This document shows positions 27,206 through 35,243 of a stretch of DNA of 64,000 bases, piece after piece. Every line of letters begins with the position of its first letter. Within the stretch, counting starts at the first letter, position 1. The notes under the pieces are model-generated. The model worked only from the letters and a program-made list of their open reading frames with translations. It made no database searches and had not been told where the DNA came from. This DNA is from Planctomycetaceae bacterium (GTDB lineage Bacteria > Planctomycetota > Planctomycetia > Planctomycetales > Planctomycetaceae): assembly GCA_020426325.1 (NCBI GenBank), contig JAGQQG010000006.1, positions 34,097-98,096 of the forward strand. Direction: 5' to 3'. The position numbers and the translations under genes were made by a program.

Positions 27206-28765
27206 TTACTCGGGAACGTCGCGTTCCGTCGGTGACACCTCGGGGGACGTTGTGTCCGTTTCGCGCAATCCACCCTCAGCTCGTCCTCGTGCCCACTTTT
27301 CGACCACTTCCAGCCGCTGCATCCCCTTCGCATAGTACGGAGAGCCGAGCGAGTCCTCATGGGCCTGATACGCCTGCTGCCTGAGATCTCGCCAACCTTT
27401 TTGCGGATGAACTGTCCCCAGCGAGATCAGCAGGTCAAGAAGTGCATCGGCCAGTAACTGATGCCCTTTGATGGACGGGTGGACGTGATCGACCAGCCAC
27501 ACGCCATCCACGATGCCGTCCGGCGAGACGCCGGCAAACAATGTCTGTGCATCACAAAGCGGCACCCCTGTCTCCTCTGCGATCTCGAACACGGCCTCAT
27601 GCATCGGCTTGAGGATGCGTAATGGGCAGATGTCCTCATCCTTTGCCCGCACAAAGGTTGTTCGAGCCTCGTCTTTGCGCCCTGCTCGATCGTAGCATCG
27701 AGCCAGGTTGTACAGACCTCCAGCATGCTGCGGATCGATCTCGCACGCCTGCTCGAACAGACGGATCGCCTCCGCGATATCCGGTAACTTTTGGGTGAGT
27801 TGCGCGCATGACAGATCGCAGAGAGTTTCCCATTGATCGAGTTCTTCGGCAGACAGATCACTCCGGTGCTCCGCCTTGAACGGAGGGCAGTCACGCAAAT
27901 TGCTGACCGGATTCACAAGAACGACCGGGACGCCCGCTGCCTGCGTCAGTTCCACCATCCGGTTCAGGTTGAAGCGATACTGCTCGATGATGTCTTCTCG
28001 CCATGCTTCGTCACGGTGGTAAGCGTCCAGCCCCCCGCGTTCGTCCAAGAGGGCATCCACTTCAGCTGGCAGCAAAGGACGTTGGTCGAGCCCGTCTGAT
28101 TCAGCCTGCGTGAGTTGTAACCAGCCGTTTCTCAAGACATGGAACGAGCGGAGTTCATCCGCCGCAGCGATGGCGTGATTGACCCATTCCCTGCGATGTC
28201 TGATGTGTTCAAAAGACCGGTCCTCCAGAAACTCGTTGTGACCGGTGTAGAGAATGATCATGTCGGGCTGATAAGTCAGCACCTCCTGCAGGATCGGGAT
28301 CAGCCGGTACGTGGCATACGATACGCCTCCACAGTTGATCACATCCCAGCGTCGATCCGGCTGGGCCGCCTGCATGCCAAGCTCCAGCCAGGTGGTGAAT
28401 GAAGTCTCGATGGCAAAAGGACGCCCCTGCACTGTCGAACCGCCGAGGCAGAACACTCGAAACTCATCCGCCGGTTTCTCGGCTGCGAAGCTGTCGAACC
28501 GAAAAAAGGTCCGGCGAGACAACGGAATTTCATAGCGATCTCCCCTGTCGTTGAGCACAAACAACGGGTGCACCGCCTTGAACCCCACAAACCGATCGAC
28601 CGAGAGATCGGGTCGTCCCCATCCCATCAGTCTGCAAGTGAGTTCAAAGAACAGGAACGGAGCCAATCCCAGCGCGATCGCGACGCACCGCAACAACCAC
28701 TTGCGTCGCGGTCTGGACGACGCCGTGGATCGATCGTTCTGCGAAGTCATGGTTGCTTCAGTCAT
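27206..28765 (-). CDS. Membrane-anchored SGNH/GDSL hydrolase with TPR insert
   Basis: A basic N-terminus and one membrane helix (residues 23-42) anchor a periplasmic SGNH fold. The catalytic serine is S110 in CLGGSTVQG; the oxyanion Gly/Asn block is INCGGVSYAT and YTGHNEFLED; the Asp-His pair is in DHVHPSIKGH near residue 420. Between the last two blocks lies a TPR unit (EAIRLFEQACEIDPQHAGGLYNLARCY). This arrangement is common in planctomycete GDSL proteins, which may act on acylated glycans. ATG at 28750 is an alternative start. It is divergent from the terminase cassette. Confidence 0.85.
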   Translation of the reverse strand: MTEATMTSQNDRSTASSRPRRKWLLRCVAIALGLAPFLFFELTCRLMGWGRPDLSVDRFVGFKAVHPLFVLNDRGDRYEIPLSRRTFFRFDSFAAEKPADEFRVFCLGGSTVQGRPFAIETSFTTWLELGMQAAQPDRRWDVINCGGVSYATYRLIPILQEVLTYQPDMIILYTGHNEFLEDRSFEHIRHRREWVNHAIAAADELRSFHVLRNGWLQLTQAESDGLDQRPLLPAEVDALLDERGGLDAYHRDEAWREDIIEQYRFNLNRMVELTQAAGVPVVLVNPVSNLRDCPPFKAEHRSDLSAEELDQWETLCDLSCAQLTQKLPDIAEAIRLFEQACEIDPQHAGGLYNLARCYDRAGRKDEARTTFVRAKDEDICPLRILKPMHEAVFEIAEETGVPLCDAQTLFAGVSPDGIVDGVWLVDHVHPSIKGHQLLADALLDLLISLGTVHPQKGWRDLRQQAYQAHEDSLGSPYYAKGMQRLEVVEKWARGRAEGGLRETDTTSPEVSPTERDVPE

Positions 28766-28955
28766 TCATGGATCATCCTACGCGATCAATCGTGTCACTA
28801 CATCAGGGATGACAATGCGTTTTTTTCATTTGGTATCTCATTGGGCAATCCTCGCAAACTCCTCTTGCCTCGGTTGCGATACCAGAGTCAGCATTCGCGC
28901 AACGTGTGCCCCATTGGATGAGGCACGACCTCCCCGACTCAGCAAGGATGTCCGC

Positions 28956-29252
28956 ATGTCAGTTGCGAAGCCGAACGGCACAAAAGTTGTCCTCCCCCGG
29001 ACGGGAGCCGATGAGTTCTGGCAGACCGTTCACGATCACTACGCAGGCGACGATGCCCGCAAATGGAAGTATCTTGCGATGCTCGCTCTCCGCGAAAACG
29101 CCGGCTGGCCACTCGATCGAATCGGTAATGTGTTCGGTCATCCCAAGGGGCACATCACCCGCTGTCTGCGTCGCATCAAGGAAGAACTTCGCGGAAACTT
29201 CCGCAGATCTCCCGACTTCCTCGAACTGTCCGATGACAACTTCGAGTTGTGA
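28956..29252 (+). CDS. Small helix-turn-helix protein, first gene of the terminase cassette
   Basis: ATG at 28956 follows AAGGA (28943-28947); longer upstream versions run antisense to the GDSL gene and were rejected. The 98-residue product has a helical core (KWKYLAMLALRENAGWPLDR, then IGNVFGHPKGHITRCLRRIK) that looks like a sigma-region-4/winged helix DNA-binding motif. A short acidic tail follows. It may be the regulator or a DNA-recognition part of the cassette. The gap to the ParB-like gene is 33 bases. Confidence 0.7.
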   Translation: MSVAKPNGTKVVLPRTGADEFWQTVHDHYAGDDARKWKYLAMLALRENAGWPLDRIGNVFGHPKGHITRCLRRIKEELRGNFRRSPDFLELSDDNFEL

Positions 29253-29285
29253 TCGTCCCCGCTTCCTCTCCTACGCCAATCCGTT

Positions 29286-29876
29286 ATGAAATTGCAGAGT
29301 CTACCTGTCTCCGATCTGATTCCCGCCCCGTACAATCCACGGATTTCGCTTCAACCCGGAGATGTCGCGTTCGAGAAGCTCAAGCGATCACTGGATGAGT
29401 TTGATCTCGTCCAACCGATCGTCTGGAACCAGCGCACGGGCCATGTCGTCGGCGGCCATCAACGACTGGAAGTGCTCAAGCATCAAGGATGTCAAGAGGT
29501 CGACTGTGTCGTGGTCGATCTGTCCCTGGAGCGTGAGCAGGCCCTGAACATCACGCTCAATAACACATCCGTCGCCAGTGATTGGGACCCGGACAAACTC
29601 GTCGACCTGCTCGATGAGCTGCACGAGCTCCCGGACTTCGACGCCACGCTGACCGGCTTCGACGAACAACAACTGCAGGATCTGCTCCTCGCACCAGACC
29701 CCTCCTGTGCAGATGGCTGGCAACCACCCGATGACGATGATTCATCACTCGATCGTATCCGGGCAACGCTCGAAATCCCGCTCGACCGCTGGGATGAGGT
29801 GAAACAGACTCTCGATCAGATTCTCGGTGATGAGCCGTCCCTCACACTCCACGTCCGACTCCCGACTCACAAGTAG
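29286..29876 (+). CDS. ParB/Srx-like nuclease-fold domain protein
   Basis: The 196-residue product opens with the ParB N-terminal pattern: LPVSDLIPAPYNPR, LKRSLDEFDLVQPIVWNQRTG, and the VVGGHQRLEVLKHQG box that corresponds to the GERR/GHRR nucleotide-binding motif. It lacks the central HTH of chromosome-partition ParB and instead ends with an acidic stretch (QPPDDDDSSLDRIRATLE) and a small alpha/beta tail. Stand-alone ParB-fold proteins of this kind accompany phage DNA methylases and terminases. The gap to the ATPase start is 98 bases, containing ATCA-rich sequence. Confidence 0.85.
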   Translation: MKLQSLPVSDLIPAPYNPRISLQPGDVAFEKLKRSLDEFDLVQPIVWNQRTGHVVGGHQRLEVLKHQGCQEVDCVVVDLSLEREQALNITLNNTSVASDWDPDKLVDLLDELHELPDFDATLTGFDEQQLQDLLLAPDPSCADGWQPPDDDDSSLDRIRATLEIPLDRWDEVKQTLDQILGDEPSLTLHVRLPTHK

Positions 29877-29974
29877 GATGGATCTCCAGATCCGTCCCGA
29901 TGGGGACTGTCCGATCGACGAACTTGGAAGTCCGTCCAACTCAACCAATCATCTCATCAATCAATCAACCAGAC

Positions 29975-30781
29975 ATGCTCCTCACCGTCTCACACGACTT
30001 CCTGCCCAAACAGAATTCGACGCAAGCCTCGATGGTCATGGACCACTTCGGCATCGGCTTTGAAAAGGGCAAACATACCATCGCGGATGAATTCAACCTG
30101 CCGATCGAACCGGGTAACGTCGTCCTCTTCACCGGTGCCAGCGGCTCCGGCAAGTCTTCACTCATGCGAGCCGCCAGCGAACACCTTTGCAAGACTCCGA
30201 ATTCAGGAACCCTCAACTCTCAACCCTCAACCCTCAATCCGGTCCTCAACATCGATGACCTCGAGCTGGGCGAGCGGATTTTGATCGACAGTCTCCCTCT
30301 CCCGGTCGATGAGAGCATGCAACTGTTGTCGTCCTGCGGGCTGGGTGAGGCTCACCTCATGCTGAGAACTCCAGCGGAACTCTCCGACGGGCAACGCTAT
30401 CGCTTTCGCCTCGCACTCGGGCTGTCGCAGCGACCGCAGTGGCTCGTCGCAGACGAGTTTACAGCAACGCTGGATCGCACGCTGGCCCGGGTTGTCGCCT
30501 TTAACGTTCGCCGACTGGCTGATCGCACGGGCACCGGATTCCTGCTGGCGACGACCCATGAAGACATCGCGGAGGATCTGCACGCCGACGTCCATGTGCA
30601 GTGTCGACTGGATGGGCAGATCGACGTCGTGCGCAGCGATGAATCTGCTGATCCACATAAAAAAAAAGACACATGTCCCTCGCCCCCGACCTCTGGATCA
30701 GCGAGGCGACCAAATCCGACTGGCCGTATTTCGCTCGGTGGCATTATCGCAGTCATGCCGTCGGCTTCACAAAGTTCCTGA
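29975..30781 (+). CDS. ABC-type ATPase, probably fused to the next gene by slippage
   Basis: Soluble ABC-like nucleotide-binding domain: Walker A GASGSGKSS (54-62), signature ELSDGQ (135-140), Walker B and catalytic glutamate in QWLVADEF (155-162), D-loop ATLD, H-loop ATTHED (192-197). No membrane domain exists in the window, so it is not a transporter. Residues 1-231 are the plausible protein. After KKK at 229-231, encoded by nine A residues, the zero frame runs on for 37 residues through the GNAT gene in the wrong frame. A -1 slip instead joins it to the GNAT. A 28-bp heptamer repeat (30208-30235) encodes a low-complexity loop near residues 78-88 between Walker A and the signature. Confidence 0.85.
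   Translation: MLLTVSHDFLPKQNSTQASMVMDHFGIGFEKGKHTIADEFNLPIEPGNVVLFTGASGSGKSSLMRAASEHLCKTPNSGTLNSQPSTLNPVLNIDDLELGERILIDSLPLPVDESMQLLSSCGLGEAHLMLRTPAELSDGQRYRFRLALGLSQRPQWLVADEFTATLDRTLARVVAFNVRRLADRTGTGFLLATTHEDIAEDLHADVHVQCRLDGQIDVVRSDESADPHKKKDTCPSPPTSGSARRPNPTGRISLGGIIAVMPSASQSS
30208..30235 (+). repeat. Tandem heptamer repeat inside the ATPase gene
   Basis: Four units of AACCCTC (the second reads AACTCTC) in a row. Seven is not a multiple of three, so gain or loss of a unit would shift the ATPase frame. A related string lies near 26008-26030, showing the motif is dispersed in this genome. Confidence 0.8.
30659..30667 (+). other. A9 slippery tract at the ATPase/GNAT junction
   Basis: Nine consecutive A residues are read as three lysine codons in the ATPase frame. 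The GNAT frame is closed by TAA at 30658-30660, so entry into it from upstream needs a -1 slip on this tract. After the slip the reading is AGA CAC ATG, which is directly the GNAT start. Runs of nine A are known sites of ribosomal or transcriptional slippage, as in Thermus dnaX. Confidence 0.6.
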
Positions 30782-31314
30782 CATTGTTGTGGCATGGGCA
30801 CGAGCCGGTCGGTGTCTGTGTGTTTGTGTCGCCGCCGATCTCTCTCAAGCTTCGCAACCGGTACTTCGGTCGGTCGGGGCGATGGGAACGGACGTCGATT
30901 CGGGCGATGAACCGGCAACTTGTCATGCTCTCGCGAGTCGTTGTGCATCCGACGTATCGCGGGGCCGGTGTCGCAGCGAGCTTTGTCAGGCGGTCATGTG
31001 AACTCTGTCCGTATCCCTGGATCGAAACCCTGGCCCAGATGGGGCACATCAATCCATTCTTTGAGAGAGCTGGCTTTGTCCGCGTCGGATCAACGCAACC
31101 TCAACGCCGTTCACGGATCGCTCACTCTGCCATCTATGGAGGCAACCGACATCATGAAGAAGGGAAAGGGCTTGTCAGTGAAGAAACGTACCACAAAAGC
31201 CGTTACGCCGAGCCGGTCTACTACGTCTTCGACAACAGACGCAACGCGAAAAACGTCCGTCAGATCGTCGCACAAGAAGGCGATAAAGCAGCTCTCTCCA
31301 GCGAAAGTAACTGA
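30673..31314 (+). CDS. GNAT-fold acyltransferase, Mom-like context
   Basis: The 213-residue product has GNAT features: a RWHYRSH segment (22-28), strand HEPVGVCVFVSPP, MLSRVVVHPTYRGAGVAASFV with the R-G-A-G acyl-CoA loop (85-104), and INPFFERAGFVRVG (126-139). The C-terminal YAEPVYYVFDNRRN looks genuine. There is no good ribosome binding site, only the A-run, which fits expression as an ATPase-GNAT fusion. Phage Mu Mom, which modifies adenine in DNA, also has a GNAT fold; next to ParB, ATPase and terminases a DNA-modifying role is attractive but is inference. Its last 137 bases overlap the small-terminase gene in another frame. Confidence 0.75.
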   Translation: MSLAPDLWISEATKSDWPYFARWHYRSHAVGFTKFLTLLWHGHEPVGVCVFVSPPISLKLRNRYFGRSGRWERTSIRAMNRQLVMLSRVVVHPTYRGAGVAASFVRRSCELCPYPWIETLAQMGHINPFFERAGFVRVGSTQPQRRSRIAHSAIYGGNRHHEEGKGLVSEETYHKSRYAEPVYYVFDNRRNAKNVRQIVAQEGDKAALSSESN

Positions 31315-31810
31315 CGAATTGTCGATTCCCCCTCGATCCGATGATGATGGTGAACCGAGTTATGCGCCATCGAGCCTCCTGCTGCCGAGATCGGAAGAAC
31401 CGGTATTGCTCTCGCCCGCTCAACAGCAGTTGTATCTGCATGTGTTGACGCTCGGGGCATCGCCCTCATCTGCGTGCGGGAAGGTTGGGATCACTCCACT
31501 GGACGTGCTGCGGACGATCGACGGTGATGCGAAGTTTCGAGAGCAGATTGATCAGGTAACAGTGCTCTTGAGCCAGAACGTGGCCGCTGCACTCTACCGT
31601 TCCGCCATGGAAGGGAGCGTGTCGGCTCAAACCTTCTTCCTGAAGAACAAGCCGCCCCCGGACTGGCAGGCCGAGGACGAACCCGAGCTGACGGCTGATC
31701 GACTGAAAGGACTGAGTGATGAAGAACTTCTTAACCGCTGCCGGGCGTCAGGAATTGATGTCCCGATTGAAACTTCGGCGGGAGCAGATTCGCCGATTGT
31801 CGAGGAATGA
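31178..31810 (+). CDS. Small-terminase-like DNA-binding protein
   Basis: GTG at 31178 lies 7 bases after GAAAGGG; ATG at 31154 is an alternative. The first about 60 residues are a basic Ser/Thr/Lys-rich tail overlapping the end of the GNAT gene. Then comes an HTH and helical region, QQLYLHVLTLGASPSSACGK, VGITPLDVLRTIDGDAKFRE, QIDQVTVLLSQNVAAALYRS, AMEGSVSAQTFFLKNKPPPDW, the pattern of TerS proteins that recognise phage DNA (the closing segment about a residue type FLKxxxPxxW is typical). An acidic tail overlaps the large terminase start by 53 bases. This order, TerS then TerL, is standard in phages. Confidence 0.75.
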   Translation: MKKRTTKAVTPSRSTTSSTTDATRKTSVRSSHKKAIKQLSPAKVTDELSIPPRSDDDGEPSYAPSSLLLPRSEEPVLLSPAQQQLYLHVLTLGASPSSACGKVGITPLDVLRTIDGDAKFREQIDQVTVLLSQNVAAALYRSAMEGSVSAQTFFLKNKPPPDWQAEDEPELTADRLKGLSDEELLNRCRASGIDVPIETSAGADSPIVEE

Positions 31811-33257
31811 CCCGGCCGCCTTTCGTCGGTGGATGGTCCTCGATGCTGACAAGGGACGGTCGTTTCAGAAGTTCATGCAACCCTGGCAGGAGCGTGACTT
31901 CGCTGCCCTTGATCTCGCGTGGTCCTCGCTCGCCAATCGACCGCCTGTCTATGCGGGCATGCGTCCTGATGATCGGGTCCTTCGTCGAGCCTACATCGAA
32001 CGTCCGCGCGGACACTCAAAGACATCCGACATGGCGATGCAGATCGCGTGGATCCTGCTTGCTGCGAAGGAGCCGGTCAACGGGCTGGCTGCCGCTGCGG
32101 ATCGTGATCAGGCAAACCTCATCTATCGGGCCATTCGCAGGCTGGCAGAGTTGAACAGCGATCTGTGCGATGAACTGGTGTTTGTGCAGCACCTCGTCAA
32201 AAATTCAGAGACGGGTTCTCAACTGGAGGTCATCTCGTCAGACGTTCGCAGTTCCTGGGGGGCGCTGCCGGACTTCGTCGTCTGTGACGAGTTGTGTCAC
32301 TGGGAGAAGCCCGACCTGTGGTATTCGCTGTTGTCGTCTGCCGCCAAGAAACCGACTTGCGTCTTGATCGTGCTGACGAATGCAGGTGTCGGGCGTGGCT
32401 GGCAGTGGGATGTCCGCGAGCATGCCCAGGCGAACGACTCATGGTACTTCTCGTCGCTGGCCGGTCCGCACGCACCGTGGATTACCGAGGAATGGCTGAC
32501 CGAACAGCGTGCACTCCTCCCGACCCCGGTGTTTGAACGGTTGTGGCTCAACGAATGGCAACACTCGGATGGTGAATTTGTCTCGCTGGTTGAGGCGGAG
32601 GCCTGTCGGGATGCATTGCTGTCGCGGACCGAGACCGGTGTTCGCGGGATTCGCTATGTGGCCGCGATTGACTATGCGGAAAAACGGGACTTCACCGTCG
32701 GCTGCGTCTGCCATCATGACGGTACACGCATCGTTGTGGATCGGATGGATGTCGTGAAGCCGTCCCCCACACGACCGACATCCGTCCGTTGGGTCGAGGA
32801 CTGGATCGAGGACATCGCTGCCTCATTCCCGGATGTGCTGTTTGTCATCGACGAACATCAGCTCGTCGGCACGATTCAGAACATTGAGCGGTGTTATCCC
32901 GTCAAGCGTTTCGACTTCGCAGCAGGCAAAGGTAACCATCGGCTGGCCATTCGACTTCGACAACTGATCGTGCAAAAGCAGGTTGCCTGGTATCCCGGTT
33001 GCGGTGATGTTTCGGAACAGACCAACACTATCGACTCAGAAACGTTGCGGGATGATCTCGAAACCGAGTTGGCGAGTCTGCTGCTCAAGCAGTCGGACAC
33101 CGGCAGACTGCGGATCGATCACCATCGTGACGGAGTCCATCACGATGACCGGGCATTCACCCTGGGGGCTGCTTGTCTGGAGTTGAGTGAACATCCCACG
33201 GAACCGGATCACTTCAGCGTGACATTACCAGGGGTTGGAGGCAGCTTCTGGTGGTGA
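31758..33257 (+). CDS. Phage-type terminase large subunit
   Basis: ATG at 31758 follows CAGGAA; 31716 is possible. The 499-residue protein has the packaging ATPase: an adenine motif MQPWQERD, a deviant Walker A ERPRGHSKTSD (81-91), Walker B FVVCDELCHW (173-182) and the coupling motif LTNAG (206-210). The RNase H-like nuclease follows, with D305 in VAAIDYAEKRD, D365 in LFVIDEHQ and D463/D464 in VHHDDRAFTLG. All catalytic acidic residues appear intact, so it is probably functional. In phages this enzyme cuts and pumps DNA into the head, but no head gene is found here. Confidence 0.9.
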   Translation: MSRLKLRREQIRRLSRNDPAAFRRWMVLDADKGRSFQKFMQPWQERDFAALDLAWSSLANRPPVYAGMRPDDRVLRRAYIERPRGHSKTSDMAMQIAWILLAAKEPVNGLAAAADRDQANLIYRAIRRLAELNSDLCDELVFVQHLVKNSETGSQLEVISSDVRSSWGALPDFVVCDELCHWEKPDLWYSLLSSAAKKPTCVLIVLTNAGVGRGWQWDVREHAQANDSWYFSSLAGPHAPWITEEWLTEQRALLPTPVFERLWLNEWQHSDGEFVSLVEAEACRDALLSRTETGVRGIRYVAAIDYAEKRDFTVGCVCHHDGTRIVVDRMDVVKPSPTRPTSVRWVEDWIEDIAASFPDVLFVIDEHQLVGTIQNIERCYPVKRFDFAAGKGNHRLAIRLRQLIVQKQVAWYPGCGDVSEQTNTIDSETLRDDLETELASLLLKQSDTGRLRIDHHRDGVHHDDRAFTLGAACLELSEHPTEPDHFSVTLPGVGGSFWW

Positions 33258-33282
33258 AGCGGTCCGTCTCTCGATGTAATCG

Positions 33283-34932
33283 CTAATCATCGACTCGGCG
33301 ACGCGTTCCGAACGGATCGGAGAAGGGTGCCCTGTCAAAGGCATCTCCATTTCCCACAACACGCGGGTCGCCCGTGTCGCGAAGTGTGGTCATCAGCCGT
33401 TCTTTCAGATCTTGACGGACCGATGAGTGCGACTCATCCGATGCAAGGTTGTAGAGACAGTACGGATCGGATTTGATGTCGTACAGTTCTTCTGCAGGCA
33501 ATCGGCCGACCATGTACTCGACGAACGGTTGCATCCCTGCTTCATCCCGATGTGTCAGGATGTACGCTTTGGTGGGACTGGCATCGAGGTCAGCAAACGC
33601 AGCAAACGTCTGGTCTGCAAGGACCTCAAAGGGGGGCACGGGGCCATCCGGTTCGCCAAAACCGGGACCGGTCCCCATTGGCCAGCGGTCCGGTTTGAAG
33701 TTCCGCACATAGAGATAGTCTTTTGTGCGGATGGCCCGTTGAGGATAGGGGAGATAATCGTGACGGGCAGAGGCGACGTGTCGTTCACGACCAGTGATCA
33801 CGGAGTCTCTCGTCGGGTCGACTTGTCCGTCTGCTTTTGATGTGAGCACGCTCAAGAGACTGCGGCCCGTCATGACTTCGGGAGGGGAAACTCCGCCCGC
33901 TTCGAGAAATGTCGGGGCTAGATCCGGCAGGCAGACGAAGTCATCGACAACGCGACCTCCGGGCACCTTCGCGCCCCAGCGCACGGCCAGAGGCACCGCG
34001 ACGCCAAAGTCGTACAGATTGCATTTGCCTCGCGGAAATCCCGGGATGCCGTGATCACCGGATACGACGATCAGCGTATTCTCAAGTTCGTTTCGTTTCT
34101 CCAACTCGTTGAGTAACACGCCGAGTGCCGCATCGAAGGCAAGTACCTCACCCAGATAATCGGCGAAGTCTTCACGGATCTCAGGGGCGTCGGGCAGGAA
34201 CGGGGGAAGCTTTCCTCGCAAATAGTCGGGGTTGAGTCCCCACAGCTGTTTGCCGGAACCGGGTGTCCATTTGCGGTGGGTATTGGTCGGACCGAACCAG
34301 TAACAGAACGGTTGATCGGCCTTTCGGTCCGAGAGGAAGTCCTCAAAGTTTCCTTGTACTTCATCAAGCAGTGATTGTTTGGCAGCATCGTGGTTGGCAG
34401 TTTCACTGACGAACTGAGAGAACTGATTGAACCTGCGGCCGTGCCTGTTGTATCCGGTCGCCTTGCCGCCGTAGGGGGCATCGGGCGGAGTCCCGGGACT
34501 CCAGACCTTGTAGGTGTGTCCAATGTGATAGCCCGAGTTCTGCAGGAGTAAAGGGTACGTCGGAATCGTCTCATCCCAGACGGCCCCCAACAGAATGGCT
34601 CCCCGTCCGGTCCGCCAGAAATACTGTCCCGACAACAGCGAACTGCGACACGGCGTGCATGATGGAGCATTCACGAAGGCGTTAGTAAAAAGCACTCCCT
34701 CTCGGGCGATGCGGTCGAAGTTCGGCGTCGAGATCAGATCGCTGGGCCCGCCTTTTTGGATCGCAGCATAGGCGCTCGCGTAGCGACCCCAGTCGTCTGC
34801 GAACGCCATCAAAATGTTCGGCTTGGGGCTGGCATCATCGGCTGCCAACTCTTCAACATGAAACAGAAGGAACGTGCTGAGCACTGCCAGGCAGCTGATG
34901 ACGAGTTGTGCTAGGGAAAAAGTCTGGGGCAT
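33283..34932 (-). CDS. Secreted sulfatase
   Basis: The 549-residue product has a signal peptide (about 1-31, ending AADDA). Metal-binding start [12 protein letters not shown], sulfatase signature [13 protein letters not shown] with the formylglycine cysteine at residue 92 and R96, NTHRKWTPG, and [15 protein letters not shown] for the second metal site. It belongs to the alkaline-phosphatase superfamily and hydrolyses sulfate esters, probably on polysaccharides taken up from outside. It is convergent with the terminase gene (25 bases apart). No carbohydrate-binding domain is visible. Confidence 0.9.
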   Translation of the reverse strand: MPQTFSLAQLVISCLAVLSTFLLFHVEELAADDASPKPNILMAFADDWGRYASAYAAIQKGGPSDLISTPNFDRIAREGVLFTNAFVNAPSCTPCRSSLLSGQYFWRTGRGAILLGAVWDETIPTYPLLLQNSGYHIGHTYKVWSPGTPPDAPYGGKATGYNRHGRRFNQFSQFVSETANHDAAKQSLLDEVQGNFEDFLSDRKADQPFCYWFGPTNTHRKWTPGSGKQLWGLNPDYLRGKLPPFLPDAPEIREDFADYLGEVLAFDAALGVLLNELEKRNELENTLIVVSGDHGIPGFPRGKCNLYDFGVAVPLAVRWGAKVPGGRVVDDFVCLPDLAPTFLEAGGVSPPEVMTGRSLLSVLTSKADGQVDPTRDSVITGRERHVASARHDYLPYPQRAIRTKDYLYVRNFKPDRWPMGTGPGFGEPDGPVPPFEVLADQTFAAFADLDASPTKAYILTHRDEAGMQPFVEYMVGRLPAEELYDIKSDPYCLYNLASDESHSSVRQDLKERLMTTLRDTGDPRVVGNGDAFDRAPFSDPFGTRRRVDD

Positions 34933-35243
34933 GATGATGATTTCTATTCATGGCTGAGCGTTGAGACTTTCGTCTCTCGTGACAGTGTGAACGTTCTCAA
35001 CGATCGCGGCAACCGGTTCGCCGTTGCGGATTTGGAATCGCTTGTGGTAGAACAATTTCCAGAGGCCAATCTTGTCAGACGACTGTTGTGCTTCACGGGC
35101 CAACTCATCTGCATCTTGCTGTGCAGCACGACAATTCGGATTCCCTTGGAAAACTCGAACAACTCCACGAAGAAATCCTTCGATGGAAAGTTGTTCGATC
35201 GGCAGTCAAGGTCATGGATGCCGCTGAAGAATTGGAGGAGATG

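Noticed and set aside
28551..28955. N-terminal extension of the HTH gene
   Set aside because: It is antisense to the SGNH hydrolase N-terminus; ATG at 28956 has a good ribosome binding site.
28956..33257. Ordinary active prophage
   Set aside because: Only packaging-type genes are present; no structural, lysis, replication or integration gene and no att-like repeats at the edges were seen.
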